Shown here: positions 46,746-57,840 of the stretch, piece by piece
Layout: each line of letters begins with the position of its first letter
Numbering within the stretch: the stretch's first letter is position 1
NCBI GenBank assembly: GCA_037043455.1
Contig: JAWPHD010010369.1
Coordinates: forward strand, 30,382-94,381
Origin: Cyrtodaria siliqua
Lineage: Eukaryota > Mollusca > Bivalvia > Adapedonta > Hiatellidae
DNA length: 64,000 nt
Reading direction: 5' to 3'
Program-made: the position numbers and the translations under genes
The notes under the pieces: model-generated
Seen by the model: the letters and a program-made list of their open reading frames with translations, nothing else
Databases searched by the model: none
What the model was told of the DNA's origin: nothing

Positions 46746-48028
46746 CTTGTTTGATTTAACTTGTACATACGTACATCCTTATATATACATACTTACATTT
46801 TCATGCATAATAAGTCAAGTGATGTTAGACAAAAGTACATTCGCTATGAGCAATATTAATATTAAATAACTCATACAGGAGGATGAAAATACAAAAGAGA
46901 TAAACATTGTTTAATTAATCAAGATTGTATTACTTACAGCTAAAGCTGTACTAATATATTTTGCTAACTTTATAATAATATTTGTATCCCGTGTCTGCAG
47001 TTATTCTAACAATTTAAACATACTAGGTATATTATAATAATATGTTTTAATATACATAATCCGGATTCTTGTGTAACAAGAACAAATCAACATAAAATGG
47101 TTTAAATCTTCCAAATCAATACTGTGACAGCATTGACAATATCTTTCATTTCTAGGTATTCTATTACGAGAGTATCTACCGGTCTGTATTTTTAACGAAT
47201 GTCATGATATTCGGAACTTTGTTTAATATGGAATTAAAACTCAATTTACAATTATTTTATAATTCAAGTACACCACTTGATACCTTATCTACAAAACATC
47301 GTTTGTAATAATTCTGATTATTGTTTTGTCTTCACTGATGACCCCTTGTGTTGGACTACCAATCTGACCGTGATGTACTGAAGTAGCATTCATTGTCTCA
47401 ATAACTGAATCGAGCAGATAGAACAATGATAGATAAGATATTCTTTATTTATTTCGTGACTGGAATACCATATGTTAATAAGCAGGATTCATGTGTCATT
47501 CAAAGGATGAAACAAAAATGAGATACATGTTATATCAGCCAAATGTGGGACTTCTTTGCGTATATAATCTGACCGAAATAGGACAAATCATGGATATTGG
47601 ATATCTTTCTGACGTATTTTTGCAAGAATTGCATTACGTGGTCTGGGTATTAACTTCCATACTCCACCCAAACCATTCTCAAAGAAGCGAAAACGGGGTT
47701 GGCTGGGTTAGGTAATAGTTAAAACGATAATTGTTTCTGTATGTACACGCGCGAAACGCTTTTACTCGTTCCGCGGTAGTAACTCATATGAATGTAGGTA
47801 ATGCGCTATTCAACAATTACAGAATCAGCATCTTTCGGAGACCTCCATTTTGGATATAAGAAGTTTAAGGTTTAAGTTGAATATAAGGAATGGAAAAAGG
47901 CTTATTCAGATATTGCTTTTTGTCTAGAGGATGTCTAATTTATAGATTAAGTAAGATGTGATTAATTAAGGTCTTAAAGAGTATGAAAGTGGACCTTTGG
48001 AAACGGCCGAACACGATAAATACCAAAT
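46746..48028. other. AT-rich stretch with one R1 fragment
   Basis: 47630-47715 matches the GAAGCGAAAACGGGGTTGG block of R1. Nothing else is recognised. Confidence 0.5.
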
Positions 48029-48250
48029 ATTGCAGTCTCGGTTTGATTAAGACTGGTCATGAACGGTAGTGATATATGCTTGCTATCGTCGACGCTCCCT
48101 AGCTCCGGTTGAGCAGAACTCAATATTAATAAAATCAGTAGTACAGAATTTTAGCCATCCCGAAGATGGCATGCATATGGCGGTGAACATGCCATGTTTA
48201 CTGCCATTATTCCATGTCCAGCGGCGTATGGTCACAGTATTAATAAAATG
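48029..48250 (+). repeat. Short repeat S', copy 3, with attached flank
   Basis: It contains CAGTCTCGGTTTGATTAAGA, GGTCATGAACGGTAGTG, GCTCCCTAGCTCCGG and GAGCAGAACTCAATATT. It then continues into the flank shared in reverse complement with 41100-41225. It sits on the opposite strand to the other S' copies. Confidence 0.65.
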
Positions 48251-48779
48251 ATATGCTCCGAAGAGCGAAACACGTTCGCTTTATAATAAACGCTAAGTTA
48301 ATGCCTATTATAGTGTTTGCCATAACTACTCGTAAAAGACGCAAATTGGGATTAAGTTTTATTATATGTTAAGGCTGTAAATGATAATTACATTCTATAT
48401 TAATAAGGACAGTCACTAAAGTAGCACAGTATTAACTCTGATCAATGTGTAAACTGAGGTAATAGGATAAAAATAAATCAAATCCTCCTTCCATTTCTTT
48501 CAAAACAGTTGTGCTGCTCTGTGCTGTTCGGTGAAGATGTTGGAAATGTTGATACAATTATAAAATAATTCGCAATTATTGGTTACAGATTACTCCTATA
48601 CTAATCCCTCAATTCGTTTCAGTGAAAGCTGATCCAAACAATTATCTGAATCTAAAATGAGATCCTCTGGTCTCGCGGTATTTGTAAGTGACGACAAATG
48701 TATGCACATACTCGGACTGATTGACCATTCAGAATGCAGTTCTAAACGATATTAGTATACTCGTAGTTTGTAATAAAAC

Positions 48780-48900
48780 AAACAACAATTACAAGGATAG
48801 ATAAGTGGCAGGGTGTGTGAGTTTATAAACTCAAAAGGGTTGACGAAATGGCAATCGACCGGGAACGAACAGTGTCAATAATGCCGGAAGGGGTTTAACC
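48780..48900 (-). repeat. Penelope-like tail fragment
   Basis: AAAAGGGTTGACGAAATGGC, CGGGAACGAACAGTGTCAAT and GGGGTTTAACCC match the mid-tail. It breaks off at a T-run (48902-48911), which is the poly(A) side of the adjacent LINE on the minus strand. Confidence 0.6.
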
Positions 48901-48902
48901 CA

Positions 48903-50650
48903 TTTTTTTTATTGTATTTTGCATACAACATTACATTAAAAAATACAATTACTGCACTCATTTAAACAGCACATAACAGTTAAATTGCATAACACTGTTT
49001 AGATAATATTAAATATATTGTACGACTATATTTTACGAGGTGAATTAGGAAGGAAGGAAACAAAGGAGTATTAGAAGAGAATAATGTAAAGTAATGGATA
49101 ATGAGTTTGCTAGAGAGCATCGATGCCCAGCCAACGTGTTGTTAATAGTTTTCTCCAAGTTTCTTCAAATTTATTAAGAGTATCATTTTAAAGGGCAGTG
49201 TACATTTCTATGTTAGTAAAGTTAATCCCAGTGTTCAATTTTATTAAGAATGCTTCATGAATTGTTTACCCAACATGATTATGTAAGTGAATATTTTATC
49301 TCGTTCTCCAAAGTAAATATGATAATTATTTAATTCGGTAATCATGTCTGTTCTCTCCATCCATAAATGGCATTCATTCCAGAAATGTTGCGTCCACATA
49401 CATTCCCAGAATAAATGGTCTATAGTCTCGATTTCTATATTACAGAATGAGCAAATATTTGAATATATTGGCATTTATACAAAAAAAACTATTTGTGACA
49501 ATTTTCCTATTTACTAGTATAAAATTATACTGAAACATTTGTAATAAATACTTATAAAGGTGATCCTTTGGGAGCAACAAACACAATTAAGAGAATAAAA
49601 CAGCAGACTCGGTTTTATTGAGTCTGTCCATGAAGCGGTATTCTACTTCAAAGCCACCTATATTGGGTTCGCTGGTCCCAAAGGACCAGTAAAAATAACA
49701 CTACTGATTCGTAGCACGTGGATACTTTTTACAGCCGCCACATTGCACTAAACGAACGCTAGTGTGAATGTTAATAAATACTGATAAAGGTGATCCTTTG
49801 GGAGCAACCAAATACAATTAAGAGAATAAAGCAACATACTCGGTTGTATTGAGTCTGTTCATGAGAAGTAATGAAAGAAGCAAAACCTCTCACGCCCCCT
49901 AGCACCGGCTTAAGCAGTATTCTACTTCAAAGCCACCTATATTGGGCTCGCTGGTCCCAAAGGACCAGTAAAAATAACACTACTGATTCGTAGCACGGGG
50001 AGACTTAGTAAGTTATTATCTTAACTACATCTGAAATTTTCCATAAATGTACCTCCAATTCATAGTAGTATGTGAAAATACATTTTCCGACTTCATTTGT
50101 GATTTCGAGTTTGTATCATCTTTTAAATTATGTATTTGAAATTTTGTGAGGTATCTATTTGCTAATTTTGAAGGCTTTTCCATAATCCATTCGCCTAACG
50201 TTTTTGTTTTAATATCTTGACATGTTCAACGTTGAGCTCATGCAACCATTGCTTTGGGATTGAAGATATAAGTTGGTGATATTTTAAGAATTCTGTTGCA
50301 GGTATGTCAATATCATTTGGGATTGAATGAAATGTTTTTAGTTTTCTATCAGTTGTATTATAGATATCATCGATGCATACAATATGTTTATGTATCCAAA
50401 AAAGATATATTAAGGGTCTATCACTGTGTTTTATATTGCTATTGTTCCACAATATTTATTCATTTACATGTTTTGGACATTTGTAAAATTAGCATTACAC
50501 CACGCCTTCAAACTATCATTTAAAATGTTTTTAAATAATATCTGTTACATTTATATTACGGTCGAAAATGAAGCTCACTTTCTTCCAAATATTCAATAAT
50601 GTCGAACAATTATTTAAGCGTCCTTTTACAAACAACCAGTGTGGCTATTA
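48903..50650 (-). pseudogene. Decayed LINE (L1-type RT C-terminal region), interrupted by a family S dimer
   Basis: On the minus strand from about 50650, a degraded coding stretch gives SLKAWCNANFTNVQN, then WNNSNIKHSDRPLIYLFW and LKYHQLISSIPKQW (50452-50195), then MEKPSKLANRYLTKFQ. After the S insertion it continues with FQYNFILVNRKIVTN and the zinc-binding RT tail CSFCNIEIETIDHLFWEC (49474-49244). This pattern of a C-x2-C box followed by HLFWEC belongs to the zf-RVT region at the C-terminus of LINE ORF2. A T-run on the plus strand near 48903 marks the poly(A) end. Frameshifts and stops make it dead. Only the last part of ORF2 is present. Confidence 0.7.
49537..50028 (+). mobile_element. SINE-like family S dimer inserted into the LINE
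   Basis: Two units in tandem (about 49537-49765 and 49766-50028) share GGTGATCCTTTGGGAGCAAC, GGTCCCAAAGGACCAGTAAA and CTACTTCAAAGCCACCTATA. Unit 1 lacks the middle (GAGTCTGTCCATGAAGCGG joins two distant parts). LINE coding sequence flanks it on both sides, so the boundaries of the inserted unit can be read. CTGAAA occurs at both flanks and could be a short target duplication. Dimer structure matches the copy at 17487. Confidence 0.65.
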
Positions 50651-52324
50651 TGAATTATTTTAAACAGAACTTTTTTTAATCTATTTACTATTACTTTTGT
50701 TGCATTTGTGTTCGGAATTAACTATTAATATTTAGCAATTTTTGAATATTTTTTCACTAATAAAAATGTATTAAATGAAGGTTATCGCTAGGGACGTCCT
50801 TCCAGTTATCATCAAAGAAAACAAACTAGCCTCGGCGCAATAACTTTCTACACTATCCAACAGGGCTCACGTAGTATGTATTTATTTCTGAAAAATGTTG
50901 TGTAATATTGGTCATCAAAATCATACGAGGAAACCCGCGGTCATACGATGTTAACTTGGAAAACAATATGTTTAAAAATGCCATGATTGCTGGTAAAGAA
51001 ATTCCATTTATTTAACTATATAAAAATGATATACTCAGTACATTTAAAAACGCAACAGTTTCTATTTTCGATTAGTTCGTTGGTTGTTAGTTTAACTCAA
51101 GATTATATTTGATATTAGTAGACAAGTGTCAATGTCCCAAAGGTTAACAATATGGTGGTAACTAGTTGCATAAGATTTGCTCTACTTCTTTTAGTTAAAA
51201 CACATTTTGCACAAGGACTTCAATTTCACTCTAGAAATTCAAATAATACCAAGTGTTGCTTTTCAAATATACTGATTGTATAGTTTACAATCCCTTATGT
51301 CATTATTCTTGCCATGGTATGGTATATTTTTCTCGGTTCAATAGGTCACTTTTAGAAAGGACTGGTCTTATAACTACGAAATAATCACAAGATTTCCACC
51401 GAACAAATGAATACAAACCAAAAGAGTTGCGTATTGTAAGTCAACAGGTTCATGCAACCTTTATTTCATACGTTAAAAATACGTAAATACGACTTTTCAT
51501 GATATAAATGTATAATTATACATTCCTTTGTATTAATTAATTGGAATCTTGACGATATTTAAGGAAAACGTGCTTCATATTGTCCCTTTATTTGATATGA
51601 AAACATCTAACACGTTTGATGTTTGAAAGAAGTGCGACCCGGAGGGTTTTAAACGTCACCCTCTCTGCATCCAACAACACTCTCGTTAATTGTCTTGACT
51701 TATTAGTCGCTAGAGGATAAATTCAAGCTGTACATCAACAATTGAAGTTTCAATATATACTGACAGTCAATGAAAACGCAGCATTAACTCCATATATGTA
51801 TGCTGTTGGATTATTCGCAAGCCATTTGGAATAAAACTTCTGAACCAATATTTTTTATGTTTTAAGTATTGAATCTTGATACCTAACATGTCTTACATGT
51901 TTAATGGAATATTTTTATGACAAGCAGTTATGCTGTTATCTACCTTGTCATTTAGCATTGCTTACTATGGATAATCAGAAAAAGAAAACTGTTCCAGTAA
52001 ATTTCAACCTGCGTTAATCTGTCTCGTAATAAATTCCATTTGGTTTGACTGGCCTTTTTATTGTTTACCATCTGAAAGTATTATGCAATGAATGTTTTCG
52101 TGAAAATTATTTCTTTGTGCGATATAACTGAAGAAAACCATAAATGCAAGTTTTTTTTTTTCATAACACCAATGTGGAATGCACTTAATCCAGATATGCA
52201 CGTAAGAAAAAAAATTAAATATCGACTCATATGGATTATATCATATTTCGTCGAAAATGCATAAAAATTCTAACTTGTAAAAGGAATTGTTTTGCGGTGC
52301 GTTTTCATTAACCTTGAGTATCAA
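50651..52324. other. AT-rich stretch without a recognised gene
   Basis: Nothing beyond short AT-rich frames was seen. No repeat partner was found in the window. Confidence 0.5.
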
Positions 52325-52775
52325 GAAATATAAAAAGATCGGACAGGGAAATAGCATTCAAGGAGGACAGTCAACCAGAAAACACAGAAACAGACACGCA
52401 AACAGACAAAAAAGAAGGCAAAAGCAATATTAAATGCAAACGACATCACAAACACAAAATCGTTGACAATAGGGCTACCGCCTTGGAACGGTCAGTGGCA
52501 AATTAGGCCACTGGGGGTTTAAACCGGTTCTAGGGTGCACTAAACCTCACACTTACCCTACTGTCATCCCATTAAAACAGGTCAGTATAAATAAAGAAAT
52601 CCCCGCCATGATCTAATCTCTAACCAACAAGGCAGCATCAATACGCAATATAAGTAAAACACAAATATGCTCGTGTAAATATAATACAAAAAAACAATAG
52701 CCTAGAAAGCCACATTGAAGGTACTCAGAAGCCAGAGCAACAAGAGAATAAACCATTAAGGGCACGACAAGAATA
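52325..52775 (-). repeat. Penelope-like tail, inverted copy
   Basis: It closely matches 11772-12220: AAGATCGGACAGGGAAA, GGCTACCGCCTTGGAACGGT, AACCGGTTCTAGGGTGCAC and CAACAAGGCAGCATCAATA. It ends within CACGACAAGAA with no RT sequence attached. Among the tail copies outside the 11.5-14.7 kb cluster it is the least diverged. Confidence 0.8.
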
Positions 52776-53027
52776 TAAAGTATGCCGTCGATTAACTCAG
52801 GGCCAACACAACGTGTAATGTCTCTTGTAGAGTGCTTTAGTGGCATAAACGCACCGTGTTAAGCGTAAGTGATGCATTGCTTTTGAAAATAAAGACGTGT
52901 CTATGAACAGAATGTGAATTGCTAAATGGGATGCGATTCATGTAAGAAATCATTATCATATGGTCAGCTTTGTTGAAACGATAAACGATATCAAAATTTC
53001 AAATTTCTGTACTATTAACAGTTTAAA

Positions 53028-53135
53028 TATTAAGTTCTGCTCAACCTGACTTTAGAGGGCGTGAACGGTAGCAAGCACTTTTCACTACCGTTCATGAACA
53101 GGCTCAATCAAACCGAGGCTACAATATATTTTTGT
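53028..53135 (-). repeat. Short repeat S', copy 4
   Basis: It contains TTAAGTTCTGCTCAACCTGA, TTAGAGGGCGTGAACGGTAG, CACTACCGTTCATGAACAGG and CTCAATCAAACCGAGGCTAC. The palindrome is well preserved (GTGAACGGTAG paired with CTACCGTTCA). Confidence 0.7.
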
Positions 53136-53584
53136 ATTCATCTTGTTTGGCAATTTCAAAATTTCCCCTTTCATAGTATTTTTATAACATTTTTTTGTGA
53201 AACTGTGTTCTTCATGAGAATAAAAAATAAATAAACATTCTTAGATTCATGTAGTATATTTTAATAAAATTTATTTCCTCAACAACACCAGGGTCCGTAT
53301 TTATAACGTTTCTTACATGTAACAATGTCTGAACTTAAGTCAAAATGTAACAATGTTTTAAACATCTTTTTCTGTAGTTTTAAAACACCTTCTTTATATG
53401 TTTAATAATGCTATGGATTAATAAAACACACAGCTAAAAGATTATCTAAACAAATGAACTGTAGTGTCGCTGAGAGTTTAATACTATGTAAAAACGTAAG
53501 TATACTGAAAGGAAAAAGAAACGTCACACGGGAATTTCCGCTATATATTGTATACACTGCATGCACACTTAATTCCATATATAT

Positions 53585-53763
53585 TCCAAGGAAATCCCAA
53601 GATGTTTTGTATTAGGATCTATCTAATCCCGATAGGACGGTAACGTTGATGTCTGTCTCCAACCTTGTCCGGTTGTGTCCCTAATGGTCTACTGTTTTGT
53701 TACTCTGGCTTCTGCCAAGTGATTGCCTACCTGGTTTGTGTCTTATATTGCCTCTAAATATAG
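53585..53763 (+). repeat. Penelope-like tail, left part (split by the Ty3-type element)
   Basis: It matches the start of the tail (GGACGGTAACGTTGATGTCT, CCTAATGGTCTACTG, GGCTTCTGCCAAGTGATTG, TCTTATATTGCCT). The match stops at the LTR boundary and resumes at 61684 with CCTAGTTTGTTAGATTATAC. Confidence 0.75.
53760..53763. repeat. Target-site duplication, left copy (ATAG)
   Basis: ATAG directly precedes the TG of the left LTR and recurs at 61684-61687 directly after the CA of the right LTR. Four to six bp duplications are normal for Ty3/gypsy integrases. Confidence 0.75.
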
Positions 53764-54342
53764 TGTAACGTGTACCGAGCGGTATTGTACGATTGTGCCG
53801 CAAATGCAATGCGATTGTTCCAAATTACAGATTGAGCTACTTGCTCGAAGAAAATGATTATTAAGAAACAACGAATCAGCCAATATAATTAACAGAATGA
53901 GCAACTATGATTATAAAATGATTGCATTAATTGATGTATATAAAACAGTATGGTAAATAGCCTAACTAGTATTTACTGCTGAGATTTTGGGGCTCGCTCT
54001 ATTCGGGCTACCTCCCAAGGCCGTCCACAGTATTAACTAGTAGGTTCTTACCAAGTGCTTGTAATTAGCTACCTTTAAATCTGTAAGCTTCTGGATGCTT
54101 CAGCGTCAGAATATCAACGAACCTGTATTACTGACTGCAATGCTTTATATACAGTCCTGAGCCATCCCTGTTCTGATTGGTCGTTTAATTTGATTGAAAA
54201 AAATGCATGATTGGTCAATGCATTTCATTGGTTTGATTTCAATCCGTTTTGCGAAACAAGTAATCAACCGGAAGTTATAATATACGTAAGTAAAACGTTT
54301 TCAGTCAGGGCTAATTATATAGACGAATACAAAATTGTCACA
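53764..54342 (-). repeat. 3' LTR
   Basis: A 579-bp repeat with TG...CA ends on either strand (plus strand TGTAACGTGTACC ... AATTGTCACA). It is the same length as 61105-61683, with about 11 substitutions and no indel. A TATATAAAG box lies on the minus strand near 54144-54152. Confidence 0.97.
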
Positions 54343-54356
54343 CTACCCTCGCCTCT
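54343..54356 (-). other. Polypurine tract
   Basis: Directly upstream of the 3' LTR in element sense, the minus strand reads AGAGGCGAGGGTAG, 12 of 14 bases being purines. This is the expected site for plus-strand DNA priming. Confidence 0.65.
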
Positions 54357-54616
54357 GATTTTCATGCGTCCCGCATGACCATTTACAAACAAAAATAATC
54401 AAACGATTTTGAACTGTAGTTTTATTTTAATGAGTGAAGTGTACTTCCGTATTGTTAAAATAGCATAAAATCACCATTAACATTAACACCATGTTTGATG
54501 TAACAAACGTAACATAATCTGAATGATTTCGCAATTATCCTATAAAACACAAACGTCAATTAGAAAATAAGCATCAGGTGTGCTCGACTTGAATCACTGC
54601 TAACTACTTCAGTTTG

Positions 54617-55352
54617 TTAGTTCATACACTGAGAACACATTAACTCGCCTTCTTCGATTTCTACCAATTCGATCTCTCTATCACCCTCCATATAGCGAGT
54701 TGTCTTCTTTACAGATCGGCGCATCTTTATAGGCTCAGTCTGTGTGGCAACACTGACTTTCTTCTCCAGACGTCTTGTTTGAGGAGTAAAGCTGCTACAC
54801 GGTTTTGGTATGGCACGTATCTCACTAAACCTTGGAACCTTCTTAGGAATACAGTCAAATGTGTCTTTCAGCGACCTCTTCATCAACTGTTTACCCTTAG
54901 GCGCCACTAACTTTGCTGGCTGTGTCTGCTTTCGAACTGTACGACCAACTTCTATGCTTTCCTTCCGTCCAGCCTCTATGTCTTCCAGTCGATACGTTGG
55001 CAGTATGATCCGTACTAAGCCCAATAGCATGAGCAGTGCCCTCGTTTGGCTCATTGATTGTTTCAACATCACTGCCACTATCATTCGAAGAGTTCTCACT
55101 GTCGCCTATGAGATCACCAGGATCTGACCTCATCCATTCCTCCTCCGTACGCTGGACATGACGTTTCGCGTGGCGCTGCAAATTACTCTTTTTGTCAGTA
55201 ATGTATTTGCACTGATCACACTCAAACGTTGTCTCGATCTTCTTCATTCCACATTCCATAATGTGCGTTTTTAATTCGTCCACGTTAGTTGTCTTGAACG
55301 GACACATCGGACATTTACTTTCCGCACGAGGTGTAGTCTTCGTCTTAGCCAT
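54617..55352 (-). pseudogene. C2H2 zinc-finger accessory frame of the Ty3-type element, frameshifted
   Basis: The ATG at 55352 opens a 151-codon frame. Finger 1 has C14, C17, H30 and C34 (a C-x2-C-x12-H-x3-C variant). Finger 2 is classical, with C45, C48, H61 and H65. An acidic Ser/Asn-rich stretch follows (GDSENSSNDSGSDVETINEP). Coding character then moves to a second minus-strand frame, overlapping at 54897-55099, which continues with a basic region (RKESIEVGRTVRKQTQPAKL) and ends in an acidic segment and MCSQCMN, a lone C-x2-C, at 54617. The shift is +1 in element sense, near 55000-55030. It lies on the pol strand, about 260 bp after the pol stop and 275 bp before the 3' LTR, and would need a spliced or internal transcript. 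Nucleic-acid binding is likely from the fingers, and the role in the element is unknown. A captured host gene is the main alternative. Confidence 0.7.
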
Positions 55353-55610
55353 TGCTCAGTCTGAAAATAGACAAGCGAGTTGGTCAACAAATTGCAGATT
55401 CCATATAAATGCAATATTTGTATGTATAAAGTTCAGTACACGGAGCAAAACAATATGTTCTAATAATTTTAACCCTGATTTTAATGTATGTTCAAATCAT
55501 CAAAATTAATCACAATCAACATTATTTAAGGAGTATTATCAAGCAATAATAAGTCTGATTCTCAATTTATTTCCATAACTGAACAACAATAAAGACTAAA
55601 TGTATCTATA

Positions 55611-57840
55611 CTAATATTCAGTCTCATAATCTGCTAGCCATGCAGGTGGTCGTCTTGACCTCTGCGAACTTTCAGGCGTCGTATGCTCTAAGTTTTCTTT
55701 CGAGCTTGTATTGTCTGCCGAGCCTGAAACTTCAGTTTCAGGTTCACTACTTTGTTCGACTGTGCCGTTTATGTCTGAATGCACATCACCTTGAGCTAAC
55801 GTGTTAGGACTTTATCTTGCAATGTCTGTCCTCTTTTCAGTCGCATCCTATCCACATGAATTACTTGTGGTTTTCCTCGTGAGCCACACAGAACGTTGTA
55901 CGTCACATCTGAACATCTGTCTATCACTCTAAATGGCCTAAATGTGGAAAATACACATCCACCTCATCACCTGCTTTGAATGTTTGCCAACTCAGCTTCT
56001 GATCATGAAGCGATTTGTGCCTCAACATTGCACCTTGGACATGTTGTCTTACAAACGTATGAGCAGTTTATATACGCTCCTTCAGCTCCCATGCCCATTG
56101 ATTCCATGGAATAGTTTTCACAGATGTTGGCATCTCAAACTCAATGTCTAAGGGTGTAGCGACTTCTCGGCCTAGCATAAGATAGTTTGGACTACATCCC
56201 GTTGTTTCATGCTCGACAGACCTATATGCCATCATGACAAATGGTATATGCATATCCCAGTCTGTGTGGTGCTCATTGACATACGAGCTCAGCATCTTTG
56301 CGAGAGTTTTATTAAATCTCTCTACCATACCATCTGACTGCGGATGATATGGCGTTGTGCGTGTTTTCTTAATATTCAACAGTCTGCACATTTCTGTAAA
56401 TAGATGCCCTTCGAACTGCCTTCCTTGGTCTGAATGTATGGCTGACGGGACCCCAAATCTTGCAATAACTTCTCTCACTAGAAGCTCAGCAACAGTTCTT
56501 GCTGTCATATTTGGCATAGCAAATGACTCTGTCCATTTTGTGTAATAATCTGAGACAACCAACATATATCTATTACCGCGATCAGTAACTGGCAGCTCAC
56601 CCAATATTATCAAGGCTATCCTCTCCATAGGTAGCTCAGCTCCAACTATTTGCATCGGAGCTCGTTTTGTTTTCGTTGGGTGTTTGATCCGTGAGCATTT
56701 GTCACATCCAGCAATGTAATGCCTCACATCTGTTTGCAACCCTGGCCAGTAAAATGATTGCCGAATCTTGCTCAGCGTCTTTTTCACACCTAGGTGTCAA
56801 GCTGTGCTATGATCATGGCAGAACTGCAACACATTACGTCGTTCAGTCATTGGAATGACAGCTTGAAATGTAATTCCCTTAGGGTCTTTCCATTTTTGAT
56901 ATAGGATATCGTCCTTAACCTCTAGCATGCTATGTTGAGACCATACTGACTTTATCATAACTCCACCAGAGTTGATATCCTGAGGTCTTGGTTTGATTTG
57001 GTTCTCTACCCACGACCTTACCATCATTATGTCATTGTCGCTCTGTTGTAGTTGTTTCAACGACACCGACTGATTGTGCTCAAATGTACCGTTTGGTAAG
57101 GTTTCATTTGTATTCTGATTCTCCATTACCCTTACCGTTTCTGATTCGGATGAGCCAAAGTCACATTGTTTGCAAACATGCCTACTAAGTGCATCTGCAT
57201 TTCCGTGCTTGCTTCCTTGACGATGCTCAATGGTTATGTCATAGGTACTCAATACCTCTAGCCATCGAGCCAATTGTCCTTCTGGATTTTTAAAATTGAG
57301 CAGCCAGCGAAGTGATCCGTGGTCCGTACACACTACAAATGGCCTTCCGTATAAATGATGACGAAAATACTTTACAAAATTTACAACAGCCAAAAGTTCC
57401 TTCCGTGTTACACAGTACTTCTTTTCTTACTTAGAGAGTGCTCGACTAGCATATGCAACTACTTTCTCTTCAGTTCCATGCACCTGGGACAAAACAGCTC
57501 CTATAGCTAAATCGCTGGCGTCCGTGTCCAGTATAAATGGTTTTGAAAAATCCGGGTATGCCAGAATGGGTGTTTGTGTCAGTTTACACTTGAGAGTATC
57601 AAAAGCTTCCTGACATTCCCTACTCCAAGCAAACGACTTGCTCTTCTCTGTCAATTTATGCAAAGGTTTTGCAATACAGTGTGTTTTTAACATCAAAGTT
57701 TTTGATAAACCTCCGATAATAACCACATAAACCAAGAAAAGAGCGCAAATCTGTGACTGTTGTTGGTTCTTCTCAATCTCGAACAACCTGTATTTTCTTT
57801 GGGTCAGTAGATATACCATCAGGCGAGATGATATGGCCAA
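55611..57840 (-). pseudogene. pol: Ty3-type pol, RNase H - integrase - C-terminal part, with several lesions
   Basis: Minus-strand coding continues from the RT. The thumb and connection part (YYRRFIKNFDV) is followed by a frame shift near 57680-57700. RNase H then begins (FILDTDASDLAIGAVLSQ), with an in-frame TAA at 57427-57429 after ASRALSK, then FVVCTDHGSLRWLL and DALSRH. The integrase HHCC region follows, interrupted by TGA at 56797-56799 and continuing with CDKCSRIKHP. The catalytic core has HSDQGRQF (second Asp) and MVERFNKTL (Glu), but the first Asp position reads Ile in IALIILGELP. Another TAA lies at 56068-56070, then VRQHVQGAML and FKAGDEVDVYF. A further shift precedes the last block, which ends in RPPAWLADYETEY and a TAG at 55611-55613. 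This copy cannot make a full pol product. Confidence 0.9.
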
